A DNA stretch of 24,319 nt from Folioceros fuciformis (GCA_049999805.1 JBNGIO010005675.1:1-24319), one strand, 5' to 3'; positions 1-10,022 are shown, counted from the first letter of the stretch. Numbers and translations: made by a program. Notes: a model not told the origin generated them from the letters alone.

Positions 1-882
1 GAGTAGGAGCGTCCGGGTGTGACTTGGGTAGTTGGGGGGTGCTGAGGAGTTAGGGACCCTTAAGGTAGTAATTGATTTTGAGAGGAAACCCGTGTAGTTG
101 GACATAAATCATTCCCTTGGGATCGAATCCCAGTGCTATAACAACAAAGAGGGTTTGTGTGGACCTCGTAGCACCCCTGGGTGCAATATTTTCCCCCACA
201 CATTCACAATGCCTTGCTGCGCAGTTGTGTATTGTTTGGCATTCTTTCTGGACCTATAATAAGCACATTGCGTAGTGAGGCCGCGTAGGAAATTGGGAAC
301 TGAGCAAGTGGGGCTCGTACGCAATGAGCGACTGCCCCGCCATATACAAGCTCGGTACTTAAATGGTATGCCGGGTTTCAAGATTGCTTAAACGTGTATT
401 GATTTTTTTAATAAATGTTGATCCTTGTTCAGGAGCCTACACGTGCACTTGCGCCAATGCGCGGGCATGTGCTTCGCGGACGCACTTGCAAGCATGGAAG
501 CTGAATAATCTGAGGTCCTTTCATTTCAGTTGGTCATCAGATGTAGCAGCTAAGCTAGGCCTTCTACATAACCATAGCACTCGCATTGCTTGCCTTCTGC
601 CGAGCCAAGCCCTTTACATGACCGCTAGGCCCTCTACGTGACCAACACACCCCCACCCTCACCTGCATTGCTAGCCTTCTACCTTGGTGTGTTCGCAACT
701 TGGTGATAAGATTTGTTGATCATTGCGGCTTTCTTCATGTTCATTAGTGTGCGCATTACTTGAGGTCAAGATCAAGTGCTTTGCCTGAAAGTTTGTCGGT
801 ACCACCTATATAGAAAGCTTGCCTGGATTATTGGACAGGCCTTGGCCTTGGAATAATTGTAGAGGCTACAGAGCCAAACACC
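1..882. other. Intergenic DNA, no gene recognised
   Basis: No reading frame here has recognisable protein motifs, and I found no splice-consistent gene. The stretch at about 540-690 contains loosely repeated phrases around 'gccttctac' and 'gcattgct', too degenerate to call a repeat. A tRNA T-arm-like sequence lies at 117-133 but has no matching tRNA body. The last part probably holds the 5' flank of the trihelix-like pseudogene that starts at 883. Confidence 0.5.
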
Positions 883-1845
883 ATGGCATCTCATAGTCTG
901 TCTCCCATGGTTCTTATCGATTTGGATGCCCATAATAATGAAAACAAGGAGCTTCAGATGATGGAAGGTCCCAACGAGATGACACTATGGTTTGCACGTT
1001 CTACTGAAGCCCTTTTGGATGCATTGAGGATATGTATGTAAAATTGGAGAGAGGAAATTTGGCAGCAAAGCATTGGATGCAAATTGCTACATCCATTGGA
1101 GGTGCTTGTTCTTGGAAAGTGAGCTATGTGCAATGTAAGCGTAAAATGGAAGCATTGAAAAAGAGATATAAGCAGGAGTGTTTGAAGAGGAGCAACACAA
1201 GCGGGTCTCTAATGCACTAGGTGTGATGGTCAGCTATGCATGCCATTTTCGCCACCAACCCAAAACTATCTGGCATATTTGGAGCATGTGATATAGGTGG
1301 TAACAACCTATCCATGCAAGATTCTACTTCAGCTGGTGGCCTTACACAGGTTGTTACATTTGTGGAAAAGAATGTCCCACCAACATCCAATTGTGATGAG
1401 GTCCCTGCCTCCCATAGCAATCTTGTTGTATATGCAGGGAGTGCAGTTGTGGACGAGGTTAGTTCAATACTTGGGAGGAAGCAGAGAAAGAGTTTATCTC
1501 TTGCTAACCTTGATTTTGGCTCAAATGAGAACTCGAAGGGAAAGAGACATGTGCCTGAAGATGGTACTAGATCTCCAGACATAATTAAGACAACGACTTT
1601 CAAGTTGCCTGGTGTTTTGGGACAGAAGACGTCATCTTCAAAAAAGGGTAGAAGAATGTCTTTTGGATTTGATTTGAAGAAGGGTCTGGCTAATTTTTGC
1701 AAAAGTTTATTCTGATATAGAGCTTGCTAGGATGGCTCAAAATGCAGGTTTCGAGCAAATTCGCAATACAAATGCTCAAGCTCATGTGCAAGCTCAAGTG
1801 GATATAGCTCAAATCTTTGCAGCAGCTTTAAAAAAAGATGGGTAG
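883..1845 (+). pseudogene. Trihelix (Myb/SANT-like) DNA-binding protein, frameshifted
   Basis: The reading begins at ATG 883 and runs about 45 codons to a stop after 'TEALLDAL'. It continues in another frame at about 1030 with EDMYVKLERGNLAAKHW and then VQCKRKMEALKKRYKQE. The spacing of W, KLxRGNLxxKHW and QCxxKxxxLKKRYK is that of the plant trihelix / Myb_DNA-bind_4 domain, a three-helix DNA-binding fold. A second frame, 1236-1715, encodes a Ser/Lys-rich linker. The tail (about 1700-1845) shifts frame again and encodes a helical, Ala/Gln-rich C-terminus ending in TAG at 1843-1845. At least three frame breaks (about 1026, 1220 and 1700) make it a pseudogene. Such proteins occur as ORF1 of PIF/Harbinger transposons as well as in host genes. 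The convergent Harbinger transposase next door favours the transposon reading, but a host retropseudogene is possible. Confidence 0.65.
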
Positions 1846-2046
1846 TGAGCAAAGCCACAAGTCCTCTCTACATGTATTTCATTTCGCAAGGAATGCACAT
1901 GAGACACTACAATCCTTAAAGAACTTCTTTGTTGAACATTTGTTTTGCCTACCTTTGATTTCCAACACCACGCATTGCATGTTCATTGATTCTCCACACC
2001 CGCCATTCTCGGTACATAGCCAACCTAATCAACTTCACTTTTCTGT

Positions 2047-3094
2047 TCAACCTTTCTCTACTGCTGTGGTCATAAAAAAAGGTCTTCCACCATGCTCCAA
2101 AAGATGAGGATCACTATTATTATACAGTGGTTCTTCTTCCCCATTCAAGATGCAGAAGTTGTGGAGGGTGTAGTAAGCCACAATAGTTTGTGCAGTATGG
2201 GAGATGTGTACCTTCATGTCTGTGCACATCTTCCACTTTGTTTTAAGAAGAGCAAATGCATTTTCTATTCATACCCTACCCTGGAAAAATGCTTGTTGAA
2301 CTTTCGCTGAAGGGGTGTCAGAGGTGCTTGCCTGAATGCTGTCGTAAGGAATGACAACAATGGATACGCCTTGCCACCAATAATGCACGGGCGAACTTGC
2401 TGTCCATGAATGGATAACTCAGGCTCCGTGCATACCCTGTCCATGTTCAACCGTTGCCAGATACTACTACTTTGCAGAACTGTAGAATCATGAACCCCTA
2501 CAGGTACTATACAAGAAACATCAATGAACAATTTGTTGAAATCACATATGGCCTGCAATGTAATAGCATGTATCTCCTTACAACACCACTATGCCACAGG
2601 ATAATATCTTGCATTAGGCTTCTTGTGTAAGGGAATATATGAGCTCTCAAGTGCACCAACATAATTACATAAGCGAGTTTCTTGCCTAAACCTTGCTATC
2701 ACAACTTGTAGAGGAGGTCCCGTGGGCATAGATAGGTACTCTCCTCCAAGTTTTTGTGAATCACTAAGAATACTTGTCACAAGTTTTGTGGACTCAATAG
2801 TTGTTGAAGCTCTCACACCATATTCTTCAGCAATTGTTCTAGCTGACAAATTATGAGCTAGTCTATGAACAAGAACAAGAGTGACAACCAAATCCAATTC
2901 AAGTGGTTCACGGATGGAAGTGCGTATGGAAGTTCTAATTCTGAGCAGAGCTTTCGAAATGTGCCGTGAGACATCCTATATGCCCAATTCCATTGATAAT
3001 CACAAACATCATCGCCAATGAGCTGCCATGCCTTGTTGTGAACCTCCTTCCACAGTGTAAATTGCCACCACTCCCTACTGTTAACTGTATACAA
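2047..3094 (-). pseudogene. PIF/Harbinger (HARBI1/ALP1-like) DDE transposase, degenerate
   Basis: Read on the minus strand, the order is: an N-terminal piece (3094 down to about 2890) with YRMSHGTFRKLCSEL; a helical part (2897-2592) with LVLVHRLAHNLSARTIAEEYGVRAST; the catalytic start GALESSYIPL, where the family usually has G-x-I-D-G-T-H-I; TLQAICDFNKLFIDV and PVGVHDSTVLQSS with the second catalytic Asp; and ENAFALLKTKW carrying the third acidic residue, then YTLHNFCI. The layout matches the DDE_Tnp_4 transposases of PIF/Harbinger elements. Breaks are a frameshift near 2890, an in-frame TAG at 2589-2591, and a stop plus frameshift near 2265. The first catalytic Asp appears replaced by Glu, so the product would be inactive even if the frame were open. 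Confidence 0.8.
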
Positions 3095-4094
3095 ATGTTA
3101 GCTAATCATTGTAGCAATGACATAGAGCAGAACAAAGAAAATCATTCATGAGGTAGACCCATCCTCATGTGTAGACAAAGAAGTATGACTCCCCTTGCTT
3201 GACAATACGTTGAAATATGCTGCTAAGGCTATAATGTCGTCCATGGGGTACCGATATGTGCACACAAGCACCCTGGCTATGGCGTATCTGCTAGGTATTG
3301 CCTGGCTGTGGCAAGGCTATGGTGGGTATTGTAGAAAAAATTTGAAGGAAGATGGGCTGTGTAGCTATGGCGTACTAGGAAGGCATAAGGGGTGTAAGCT
3401 TACCTGGTTGTGGCTATCGATCTGGTTATGGCGGGCCGGCAGAAGGAGGTGGGCCGTAGCGGGTGCCAACCTAAGCGGGTGAGAGAGAGGTGGAACGATT
3501 AGCCTTGGCCCGGGCTCCAATGGAACCATAGGCAAGATCTGTTCTAAATTCGGGATGGTGCTGCACAGTATGATTTATTAAAAATAGATTGAAAAGAAGC
3601 CCAAAGAATTCTTTCAAGGCCACGGAAAGACACTGCGCAAGAAGGCATTGTGACGGCAACGTCAGGGAAGCTTGGATTCTAGGCCCCTGTAAGTGCAGCG
3701 CAGACGTCACAGTTGCTGTAGGTATGTTCTTCCAAGTTCTAACCAGGACCGAAACAGACAAAAGGAAGAGGCGAGCGGGCCACCTTGGTCTCTTGACCAG
3801 TTCACATTTTTTTGGGCGCTGACTGGGACAGTGATGATCGGCAAATCCGGGCACAAAGCCTATTACAGTCGGTGGATATCTAGATGCCCCTTCTATTAGG
3901 GGCAGTTAGCATGTACTCCTTTCACAAAGCCTCTCCGGGGGCGGAGGTGAGACCTATAGAGGAGCTTGCCCAATCAGCCCAGAAATCGAGGGCACATAAT
4001 TTACATGGTTTGTTACTATTTACACGGCCTTCACCTTGTGCTGCTGACCCTTCAATAGTTCAGTCAGCCTCCGGAAAAGAGGGACATTTAAATA
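3095..4094. other. Intergenic DNA between Harbinger remnant and ENY2
   Basis: No gene was recognised. The segment 3265-3440 is made of degenerate copies of a 'ctggctatgg/ctggctgtgg' phrase. The part next to 4094 lies downstream of the ENY2 stop codon on the minus strand and probably includes its 3' UTR. Open frames here on both strands have low-complexity or arbitrary compositions and no family motif. Confidence 0.45.
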
Positions 4095-5115
4095 TCACGC
4101 CGCTTCAGACATGAGGAAAAGCCTTATTCGTTGGAGCAGCTCGGCTTTTACATTATCTGGAACAGTTGCTGAAAACCGAGAAGACGCAAGAGACTTCACG
4201 TCACACATACGGGATGCTGGCAAATACCAGTAGTGCGTTAAGAAGCTAAGCTGGCTTACCTCTACCACTTGGTGTAATTGTCCGGACAAGCTCATCCACA
4301 GTGATATTGGCCCTGCCTCTCTTCCTTGTGTAAGCCCTGTTTTTCAGGGCTCGGTCAGATTGTTTCAACCTCCTATTCACTTGGGAATACCGACTTGGCA
4401 ACAGCGCCACGGAGTCAGACACACAAAAATAAAGTTGAATACGCACCACAAGTACATAAGATTTGCCAGACTGACGGACAAGAAATGTTGGGCACCAGTG
4501 TCCACTTAAGGGGCACCCAGCAACGAGAAAACGAAGCCCAAGCATGTGATGATATCTTGTCAACCAGTGACGAAAACAAGCACTGAAGGAAAAGGCATAC
4601 ACATGATGACTACCCCTAGCTCGTGACGGTCATCAGTCCTATACAAACGACAAAGGCCTGACACGGAGCTTGAGGGCCTTATCTTTGTCAGATTTTTCCA
4701 GACCTAGGGTTCGGCATAGGGCAGCTACACACATACTCTAACCAAAACGCGAAATGCAGGGCAGGAAGGGGCAGGTCGGGGTGGGGCGGGACGAGGCAGG
4801 GCAGGGAGAGAAAAAAAAAGGACAGACGCACCGCGATACTCTACCTGCACTGGGCCTTCAATTCATCTCTCCATCCACACTCAATTAGCCGCTCTCTCAG
4901 CAGCTCTTTCAGGCGTTCCTTTTCTCCGCTCTCAATAAGCTGTCATGGCGCGACATGATGGGTTAAGCCAGCATTCCCCATGAGCAGAGCAAGATTTCGG
5001 GTGTTACAGCAACAGGAGACGAAAATCAGAACAAGAAGGGCAGAAGAAGACTCACATCTCTGTTCACTCGCATCGTGTACGTCTGAGGATCAATCGCCTT
5101 GACCTTCATCTCCAT
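4095..5115 (-). CDS. ENY2: ENY2/SUS1-like transcription and mRNA export factor, 4 exons
   Basis: Minus-strand exons are 5115-5056, 4939-4845, 4336-4260 and 4168-4095, a 306-nt CDS encoding 101 aa, the normal size of this family. All three introns (116, 508 and 91 nt) are GT-AG and the phases (0, 2, 1) fit exactly. Family signatures are [20 protein letters not shown] in exon 2, [19 protein letters not shown] in exon 3, and [17 protein letters not shown] in exon 4. ENY2/Sus1 is a small all-helical nuclear protein shared by the SAGA histone H2B deubiquitination module and the TREX-2 mRNA export complex, linking transcription to export at the nuclear pore. The start is ATG 5115-5113; a second in-frame ATG two codons later (5109-5107) is an alternative. 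The gene looks intact. It is divergent from the stress-protein gene at 5852. Confidence 0.93.
4768..4790 (+). other. Potential G-quadruplex in ENY2 intron 2
   Basis: Four G-runs (4768-4771, 4778-4781, 4783-4786, 4788-4790) with short loops lie on the + strand, which is the template strand of ENY2, about 55-75 nt inside intron 2. The surrounding 4757-4808 is an irregular G-rich 'gggcagg' tract followed by an A9 run. Folding is a prediction from the run pattern only. Confidence 0.4.
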
Positions 5116-5851
5116 GTAAATGGTAGCACCACAAGCTCAACACGAAACAGAATCAGGACGTAGCGATCTCCAGAACCCAGTCTCCAAGGCAGCGTACAAC
5201 GTGCTCCAGAGTCGAGCAGCACAGCAACGATCCACAGCAGCACCAGACATGTGATCCACAGGAAGCTATGGTACGCGAGGACACAAACCCCAAGCGCGGC
5301 CGCCCGGAAGGCTAGCGTAAGATAGAAAACCTAAGCGCAACAGGCAAGGCACAACGTGCCGGAGGAGCGGCTTCGAAGTGGGAACCACATCAAGCCTGTG
5401 GGATAGGGGTGAGGTTGAGGATGGGGATGTGAAAGGCGAGGGAAACATGCATGCAACCGCTCGCGTTTAGAGCGCCTTGCCCTGGGGAGCGAAGAGCGAA
5501 GATGTCGCACTAGTGTCGTACGTAATTGTAATTTCTCTATGCCCCGACTGGCGATCACGTACTTGGTGCTACATCTGTATGTACATATTTTGCAATGTGG
5601 AAAATCACAAAATGCCTTAACTGAAGGTGTGTTTGCTAGCCTGACCGTACGTAACTTGGTTAACCCAGTGTCCACGTGCAGGGTGGATCGACGGCCACCT
5701 GGACGTCCCGCGCAGGTTCACATCCCACGCGGCTGTGTCTTGCTCATCGTCTCGACACATTGCGCATATGTTTCATTGCTCGATCATTACGTCTACGAGT
5801 GTCGCTGCAGGTAACGTTTGTTGTTGCTGCTAGCCAGTCGCCGAGAGTTCG
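5116..5851. promoter_or_regulatory. Divergent ENY2 / stress-protein intergenic region with seven ACGT cores
   Basis: This 736-bp segment separates the start codons of two divergent genes and should hold both promoters and 5' UTRs. Seven ACGT cores lie in the half nearest the stress-protein gene: 5520-5523, 5557-5560, 5649-5652, 5674-5677 (inside a CACGTG G-box, 5673-5678), 5703-5706 (inside GACGTC), 5789-5792 and 5814-5817. ACGT cores are the binding sites of plant bZIP factors (ABRE/G-box/C-box). Abscisic-acid control of the 5852 gene is therefore an inference that fits the protein type. No convincing TATA box was assigned. Confidence 0.5.
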
Positions 5852-7175
5852 ATGGCCAGTTCAATTCAAGCAGAACGCGAACAGGCTGAGCAAGGTCTGG
5901 CGGGGTTGGCTCTGGGCTCCAGAGGTATCTTTGTAAGATAGGCATGACTGTGTGCAGGTTTCACGTCGGATCGCAACATGGACCATGAAATGTGTGCATC
6001 TGATGGACAAGTGCTGCGTGTGCAACAGACGTGGAGTTTCGCCATGGACTGGTGAGAAGGAACCTTGAACAAGATTCGGATGCAGGCGGTTTAGGAGGAG
6101 TTGACGGAGCTCCTGGTGTGAAGATATCGTACGACGTGGAAGAGCCGGAGGCGTATTTTGGCCGGGATTCTTCTTCTTCTTCCCCGGCTGCGCTGTTGGA
6201 GAAGGTGAGGGCGGTGAAGCTTCCCGGAGAGCGGGAAGGGGAGACCGTGGAAACGGAGCATACGAGGCGGGACAAAGGAGATGTGAAGACAGAGTACACG
6301 GTGGAGGAGGATGTGCAGGAGCAGACTCACCCGTCCACGTTGCAGAAGGTGAAGGCAAAAGTGCGCGAGGCGGAGGACAAGCTGAAGCTGCGGGGGGAGA
6401 AGAACCTGGAAGACGATCCGCACCCTGAGCTCACCTACGAAAGCCGTCAGTCCAGGCCTGGAATCTTGGCGCGCTTGAAGAACAAATTGAGCAAGAGCGG
6501 ATCCGAAGGCGGAGGCGGGATACGCTCCGACGGGCGAGCCCTGGAGCCCGAGGAAGTAGCTGCCGAAACACGCCACGCGGCATCTCCAGGGTCGTGCAAC
6601 CGATCCCAGGAAGGGAAGGTGGCGGTGTCGAGTGCGGCTGGATCCGGAGCGCTACCGGCAGGAAATAGAGAGCGGCGGGAGGCTGTCCTTCCCCAGCAGC
6701 TAAACAGTGAGGTGGGGACAGGGTACGAGGAGGAGTCGGAGGAGATGCAAAGGGGAGAGTCCGGCCAGCTGGAGACCGACGCTGAGGTAGGTAGTGCAAC
6801 CTCGGTTGGGCTGTCGTGAAATGTTTGCGTCGTGTGCGTTTTCCTGTGACATGATTGCGGTGATGACAGGACAAGGGGACCCGGCACAGTGATGAGCGTG
6901 CCGCGACTGCGCCTGTGCCACAAGATCGTTTGCCCGGCGAGGAGGACGGTCCGCCTTTGGACGAAGTGAAAGCTCCGGGTTTGTTGGACAGGGTGAAGGA
7001 AGAGACCGCCGCGGTCGGACAGAGTGTTCAGGAAAAGCTCAATCTCAAGTCGTCCGACGATAGCTTGGTGGATTCTAGTCGTTATGGTGAACAGTCGGGA
7101 TTTTTGGGTAGACTTGCAAACAAGTTTGGGCTGTCAGGCTCCGACGCGGGCCATGGCCGCAGCCAAAGCACGTAG
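5852..7175 (+). CDS. Hydrophilic LTI65/RD29-like (CAP160-type) stress protein, 3 exons
   Basis: Proposed exons are 5852-5924, 6029-6786 and 6870-7175 (378 aa). The start was chosen because the main frame has no ATG at its 5' end. An upstream ATG exon ends at AG|GT with phase 1 and joins acceptor CAG at 6026-6028 in frame. Intron 2 is GT-AG, phase 0. The protein is rich in Glu, Lys, Arg, Gly and Ser, with no signal peptide or membrane segment. A short amphipathic phrase recurs five times, near residues 77 (PAALLEKVRAVK), 126 (PSTLQKVKAKVREAEDKL), 168 (PGILARLKNKL), 313 (PGLLDRVKEET) and 353 (SGFLGRLANKF). The second resembles the LKKVKxKAKKIK element of plant LTI65/RD29 proteins, which are induced by drought, cold and ABA. 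Function as an LEA-like, disordered dehydration protein is inferred. Confidence is high that it is a gene and moderate on the family. Confidence 0.6.
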
Positions 7176-7228
7176 ATGTGTAGGCTGGTTAGACGGTCAT
7201 GTCTGGCTGGAAATCGGATAGCAAAGTG

Positions 7229-7243
7229 CTCTCTCTCTCTCTC
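7229..7243 (+). repeat. (CT)n microsatellite
   Basis: A perfect 15-nt CT tract lies about 55 nt after the stop codon of the stress-protein gene, probably in its 3' UTR. A second short simple repeat, CCCTG units, lies at 7723-7740. Confidence 0.8.
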
Positions 7244-7291
7244 GTGTTGTGGCATCCATGTACATATCTAGACTACTAGGATGCGTATGTA

Positions 7292-7599
7292 GCAAAGCTG
7301 TTGCAAGCTAGGCGAGGGTTTGTAGCCTCGTAACCCAAGCGTTCGGTCAGCAGGAGAGCGAACCTTAAGGTAGTTTTCTGCCAAGGTGTGCAAGCCGTAT
7401 GGCGTAATTGCTGTGTAATATGCAAGGAAAGTGTTCATATGACGTGCGGCGAAGCTGTTGCAAGCTAGGCGAGGGTTTGTAGCCTCGTAACTCAAGCGTT
7501 CGGTCAGCAGGAGAGCGAACCTTGTGGCAGTTTTCTGCCACGGTGTGCAAGCCGCATGGCGTAATTGCTGTGTAATATGCAAGGAAAGTGTTCATATGA
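7292..7599 (+). repeat. 157-bp tandem duplication, two copies
   Basis: Copy 1 (7292-7448) and copy 2 (7449-7599 or slightly beyond) align with a constant offset of 157 and few substitutions, for example 'aaggtagttttctgccaagg' against 'gtggcagttttctgccacgg'. Each copy contains GTTCG...CGAAC arms that could form a small hairpin. The duplication begins about 115 nt after the stop of the LTI65-like gene, so it could be part of the transcript's 3' end. No protein motif is seen in any frame. Confidence 0.93.
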
Positions 7600-8389
7600 G
7601 ATGCGAGAATCTACATAAGCTGGGCTCAAAGACTTGAGAATGGAACATGTCTACGTCTCTGTCTCTTCTGTTCACGGCACAATGAGTGTTGCCATACCTT
7701 GCCAAGGGAAAGAGGCTGGGCTCTGCCCTGCCCTGCCCTGCAACGTCTAGTACCACACGTTGGGCTATCGCGTCGTAGACACATGAGATGGTGCATGGTG
7801 GATCACCTGCCCCCCTCGCAGTTGTACAGTGGATGCCACTACGGTGTCATCCCCTCTCTGTGGTGTGCTTTCCTGACATGACACATACCAGACATATTCC
7901 TCGCTTCTGAAGGTGAGGGGACGGGAAGTGAAGCTACCACCAACTTGTGCTTGCAGCTCTTCATTGTCTTCCGGCCAATCTCACCTGGCCTATGTACAAT
8001 GTAGGTGAAGACAGGTAGCCGACATTCCTTCAAAATGCGTTTGTACTGCTCCAGATTTTGTCTTCTCAGCCACCAGTTGCACTTGAAGTGATGGTTGGTA
8101 AGCACACCGAAGTCAAATCCTTCACACCAAAGAACATGGGCAAGGCCACACTAGCGGTGGTCGCTCTCGGAGTGTACGTCATGATGCCAGGCCAGTGCCG
8201 ATGTATACAATCGCTGCAAGTAAGCAGGGAGGAGAGGCACAAGTGCGTGATGGGAGCACACCATATGTACTGTAAAGCGTATGCCGCTGCTCCAGAGGAG
8301 CTGGTGTGGGGCTGCCAACCCAAAAGGCACAATCCTTTGGCAAGCTCAGGATTAATTTCTGAACCGCCTCTTGGCCCCAGCCATCCAAG
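7600..8389. other. Upstream region of the aquaporin gene, with a possible unknown minus-strand exon
   Basis: No gene is firmly identified. On the minus strand, 8150-7985 is open with protein-like composition (for example GFDFGVLTNHHFKCNWWLRR and CRLPVFTYIVHRP). It is bounded by a possible acceptor (TAG before 8150) and a possible donor (AG|GTGAGA after 7985), and the same frame stays open to 7839. I do not recognise the family and found no matching neighbouring exon. It may be a gene fragment or a chance reading frame. The segment also contains the promoter and 5' UTR of the gene at 8390. Confidence 0.3.
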
Positions 8390-9980
8390 ATGACGGCCCC
8401 TCCACAGGGCCTGGCTACCACTCTGGAGGAGCCTGAACTTGTTGGCAGCTACTCTCGACTACAATCTGCTGGCAGGTGAGTCAAAGGCTTGCAATTGCTG
8501 GGTATCATCATTGAGCTAAGCCTCATGAGCCTTGCTGACACTATTTACTGTATTACTTGTTCTCTAAGTCTTGGACATTCCGATTCCACCGGAGAGCACT
8601 TGGTGACGGAGGTGTATCACGGCTCCCTTGTGCACTATGGCCCTGAAAAGAGAAAGCTTAACAAATTAGAGCGGCACTGGGTGTTTTCGGGACCGGTTGC
8701 GGGAATTCTGGGCTTGCGGGACATCGTCAATCCAGCTGTACCAACCTTCATCTTTCACAGCACCCATTAGCATGAGCTGCCTTGCCTGGCGACGCGCTTG
8801 AAAGCTGAACCTGCAATTTATAATGAGTCTCCATGTTGTTGAGATTGCAGGTATGGCGCGCAACAATCAACGAACTGGTGGCCACAGCCATGATGGTATT
8901 CATCAGCATCAGTGCTATTTTCGCGTGCCTGGAAGTGGGCTTCTCAATCCCAATTCTGCCCATAGCTCTGGCACACTTCGTCCTGGTGTCCTTCATGATC
9001 TTAGGCGCTGCTCCAGCTTCCGGAGGCCACATGAATCCCGGAATCACATTAGCTACAGTGTGGACCGGTTTCACATCCCCAACAAGAGCCCTGCTTTACG
9101 TGGCAGCTCAGTGCGCAGGATCCATTGCTGGGTCTTTCTTGCTGAAGTTCATGGTACCCGCCGAGACCGTTGCGAGGTGAGCCGCAGCATCCTTGGAGCA
9201 TTAGCCACAAGTCTCTGAGTCTGTCGTGGGAGTCACTGCCGTTCTAACTCCAAATGCCCCGCTAGGTACTCGTTGGCGGGCTGCAAGTTGCGCAGCCTGC
9301 TGCCTTCTTCCGCAATACCCAACCTCGCGCCGGCCTCTGCTCCGACGCCGCCTTATGTGCTCACTGGGATCTCAGCGCGAGCAGGCCTTGTTGCCGAGTT
9401 CTGCTTCTCCTTCGTCCTCTACTACTTCTGCTACAACCTGGGCATGGACCCGAAGCAGTTCACGGTGACGGGCCCCTTGCTGTCCCCGTTCATGCTGGGA
9501 GCCATCATCGGCTCCCTGGTGCTTTTCTCCGGTGGCCTGGCGCCAGGCTACTCGGGAGCCGGCATGAACCCGGCCAGGTGCCTGGGGCCCGCGGTGGCAC
9601 TGAACCAGGCGTACCTGTGGAACGATCACTGGGTTTACTGGGTTGGCCCGCTGCTGGCCGGATTGGCCCACGCCGCGCTCTACTACACCATCCCTCCTCA
9701 TCATCTGGAAATTTACTCCAAGAACCAGGATGTCTTCAGCAAGGGCAAGGTCGTGTTGCAAAAGGTGAAGTCTGCCCGATTCTCTAGGAGCAACAGTGCC
9801 AGCTCCAGCCGGAACGGTGGCTCCGGCATTGAATTCAGCAATGCTATTGCGGGCGCCAGCGGTGACGCCGCCAGACTCGGTAACAAGCCTGATTCCCTCG
9901 AAAGCATCTACAAAGGAGTAGCACAGAGAACCAAGAAGGCGTCGCCTGATGCCAGCCACAACGTCACCATATTGTGTTAG
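8390..9980 (+). CDS. XIP: XIP-like aquaporin (major intrinsic protein), 4 exons
   Basis: Exons are 8390-8475, 8569-8737, 8851-9176 and 9266-9980, giving 431 aa. All introns (93, 113 and 89 nt) are GT-AG with matching phases (2, 0, 2). The protein is a six-helix channel of the MIP family. Helix 1 starts at VWRATINELVATAMMVF (residues 86-102). The first pore half-helix reads SGGHMNPGITLATV, with NPG at 147-149 instead of NPA. Loop C has RYSLAGCKL. The second half-helix reads GAGMNPARC (Asn295 to Cys299), followed by the last helix. The NPARC motif and the altered first NPA are hallmarks of the plant X-intrinsic proteins, which move water and small uncharged solutes; substrate and membrane are not shown here. 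About 85 extra residues lie at each end, the C-terminal tail being Ser-rich (ARFSRSNSASSSR). The gene looks intact. Confidence 0.85.
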
Positions 9981-10022
9981 ACTTTTCCACGGCAAGACTA
10001 GTCTGAATCCCGCCAACGCTGC

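Larger units (their letters stand above)
883..3094. mobile_element. Decayed PIF/Harbinger-like DNA transposon (minimum extent)
   Basis: PIF/Harbinger elements typically encode two proteins: a Myb/SANT-like DNA-binding protein and a DDE transposase. Both occur here within 2.2 kb in convergent orientation (883-1845 on +, 2047-3094 on -), and both are broken by frameshifts and stops. The span given is only the coding minimum. I could not find terminal inverted repeats or the 3-bp TAA/TTA target duplication expected for the superfamily, so the true ends are unknown and the pairing remains an inference. Confidence 0.5.

Noticed and set aside
100-145. tRNA-like T-arm (TTGGG-ATCGAAT-CCCAG) suggesting a tRNA gene or SINE B-box
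   Set aside because: No matching acceptor stem, D-arm or anticodon arm could be paired upstream, and only part of an A-box is present, so a tRNA or SINE call is not supported.
1217-1702. Minus-strand ORF of 161 aa
   Set aside because: It overlaps the trihelix-like pseudogene and shows no motif; the + strand explains the region.
3265-3440. CRISPR- or satellite-like repetition of 'ctggctatgg'
   Set aside because: Spacing is irregular and copies are degenerate; this is a plant nuclear context and no array structure exists.
3471-3854. Minus-strand ORF of 127 aa upstream of ENY2's 3' end
   Set aside because: No domain, start context or splice support; composition is arbitrary.
5861-6358. Long minus-strand ORF (165 aa) opposite the LTI65-like gene
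   Set aside because: Proline/Ser-rich mirror of a GC-rich coding strand with no motif. The + strand has splice-consistent exons and repeated motifs.
9372-10016. Minus-strand ORF of 214 aa over aquaporin exon 4
   Set aside because: Antisense shadow of the GC-rich aquaporin exon. It has no family motif, while the + strand has the NPARC pore motif.
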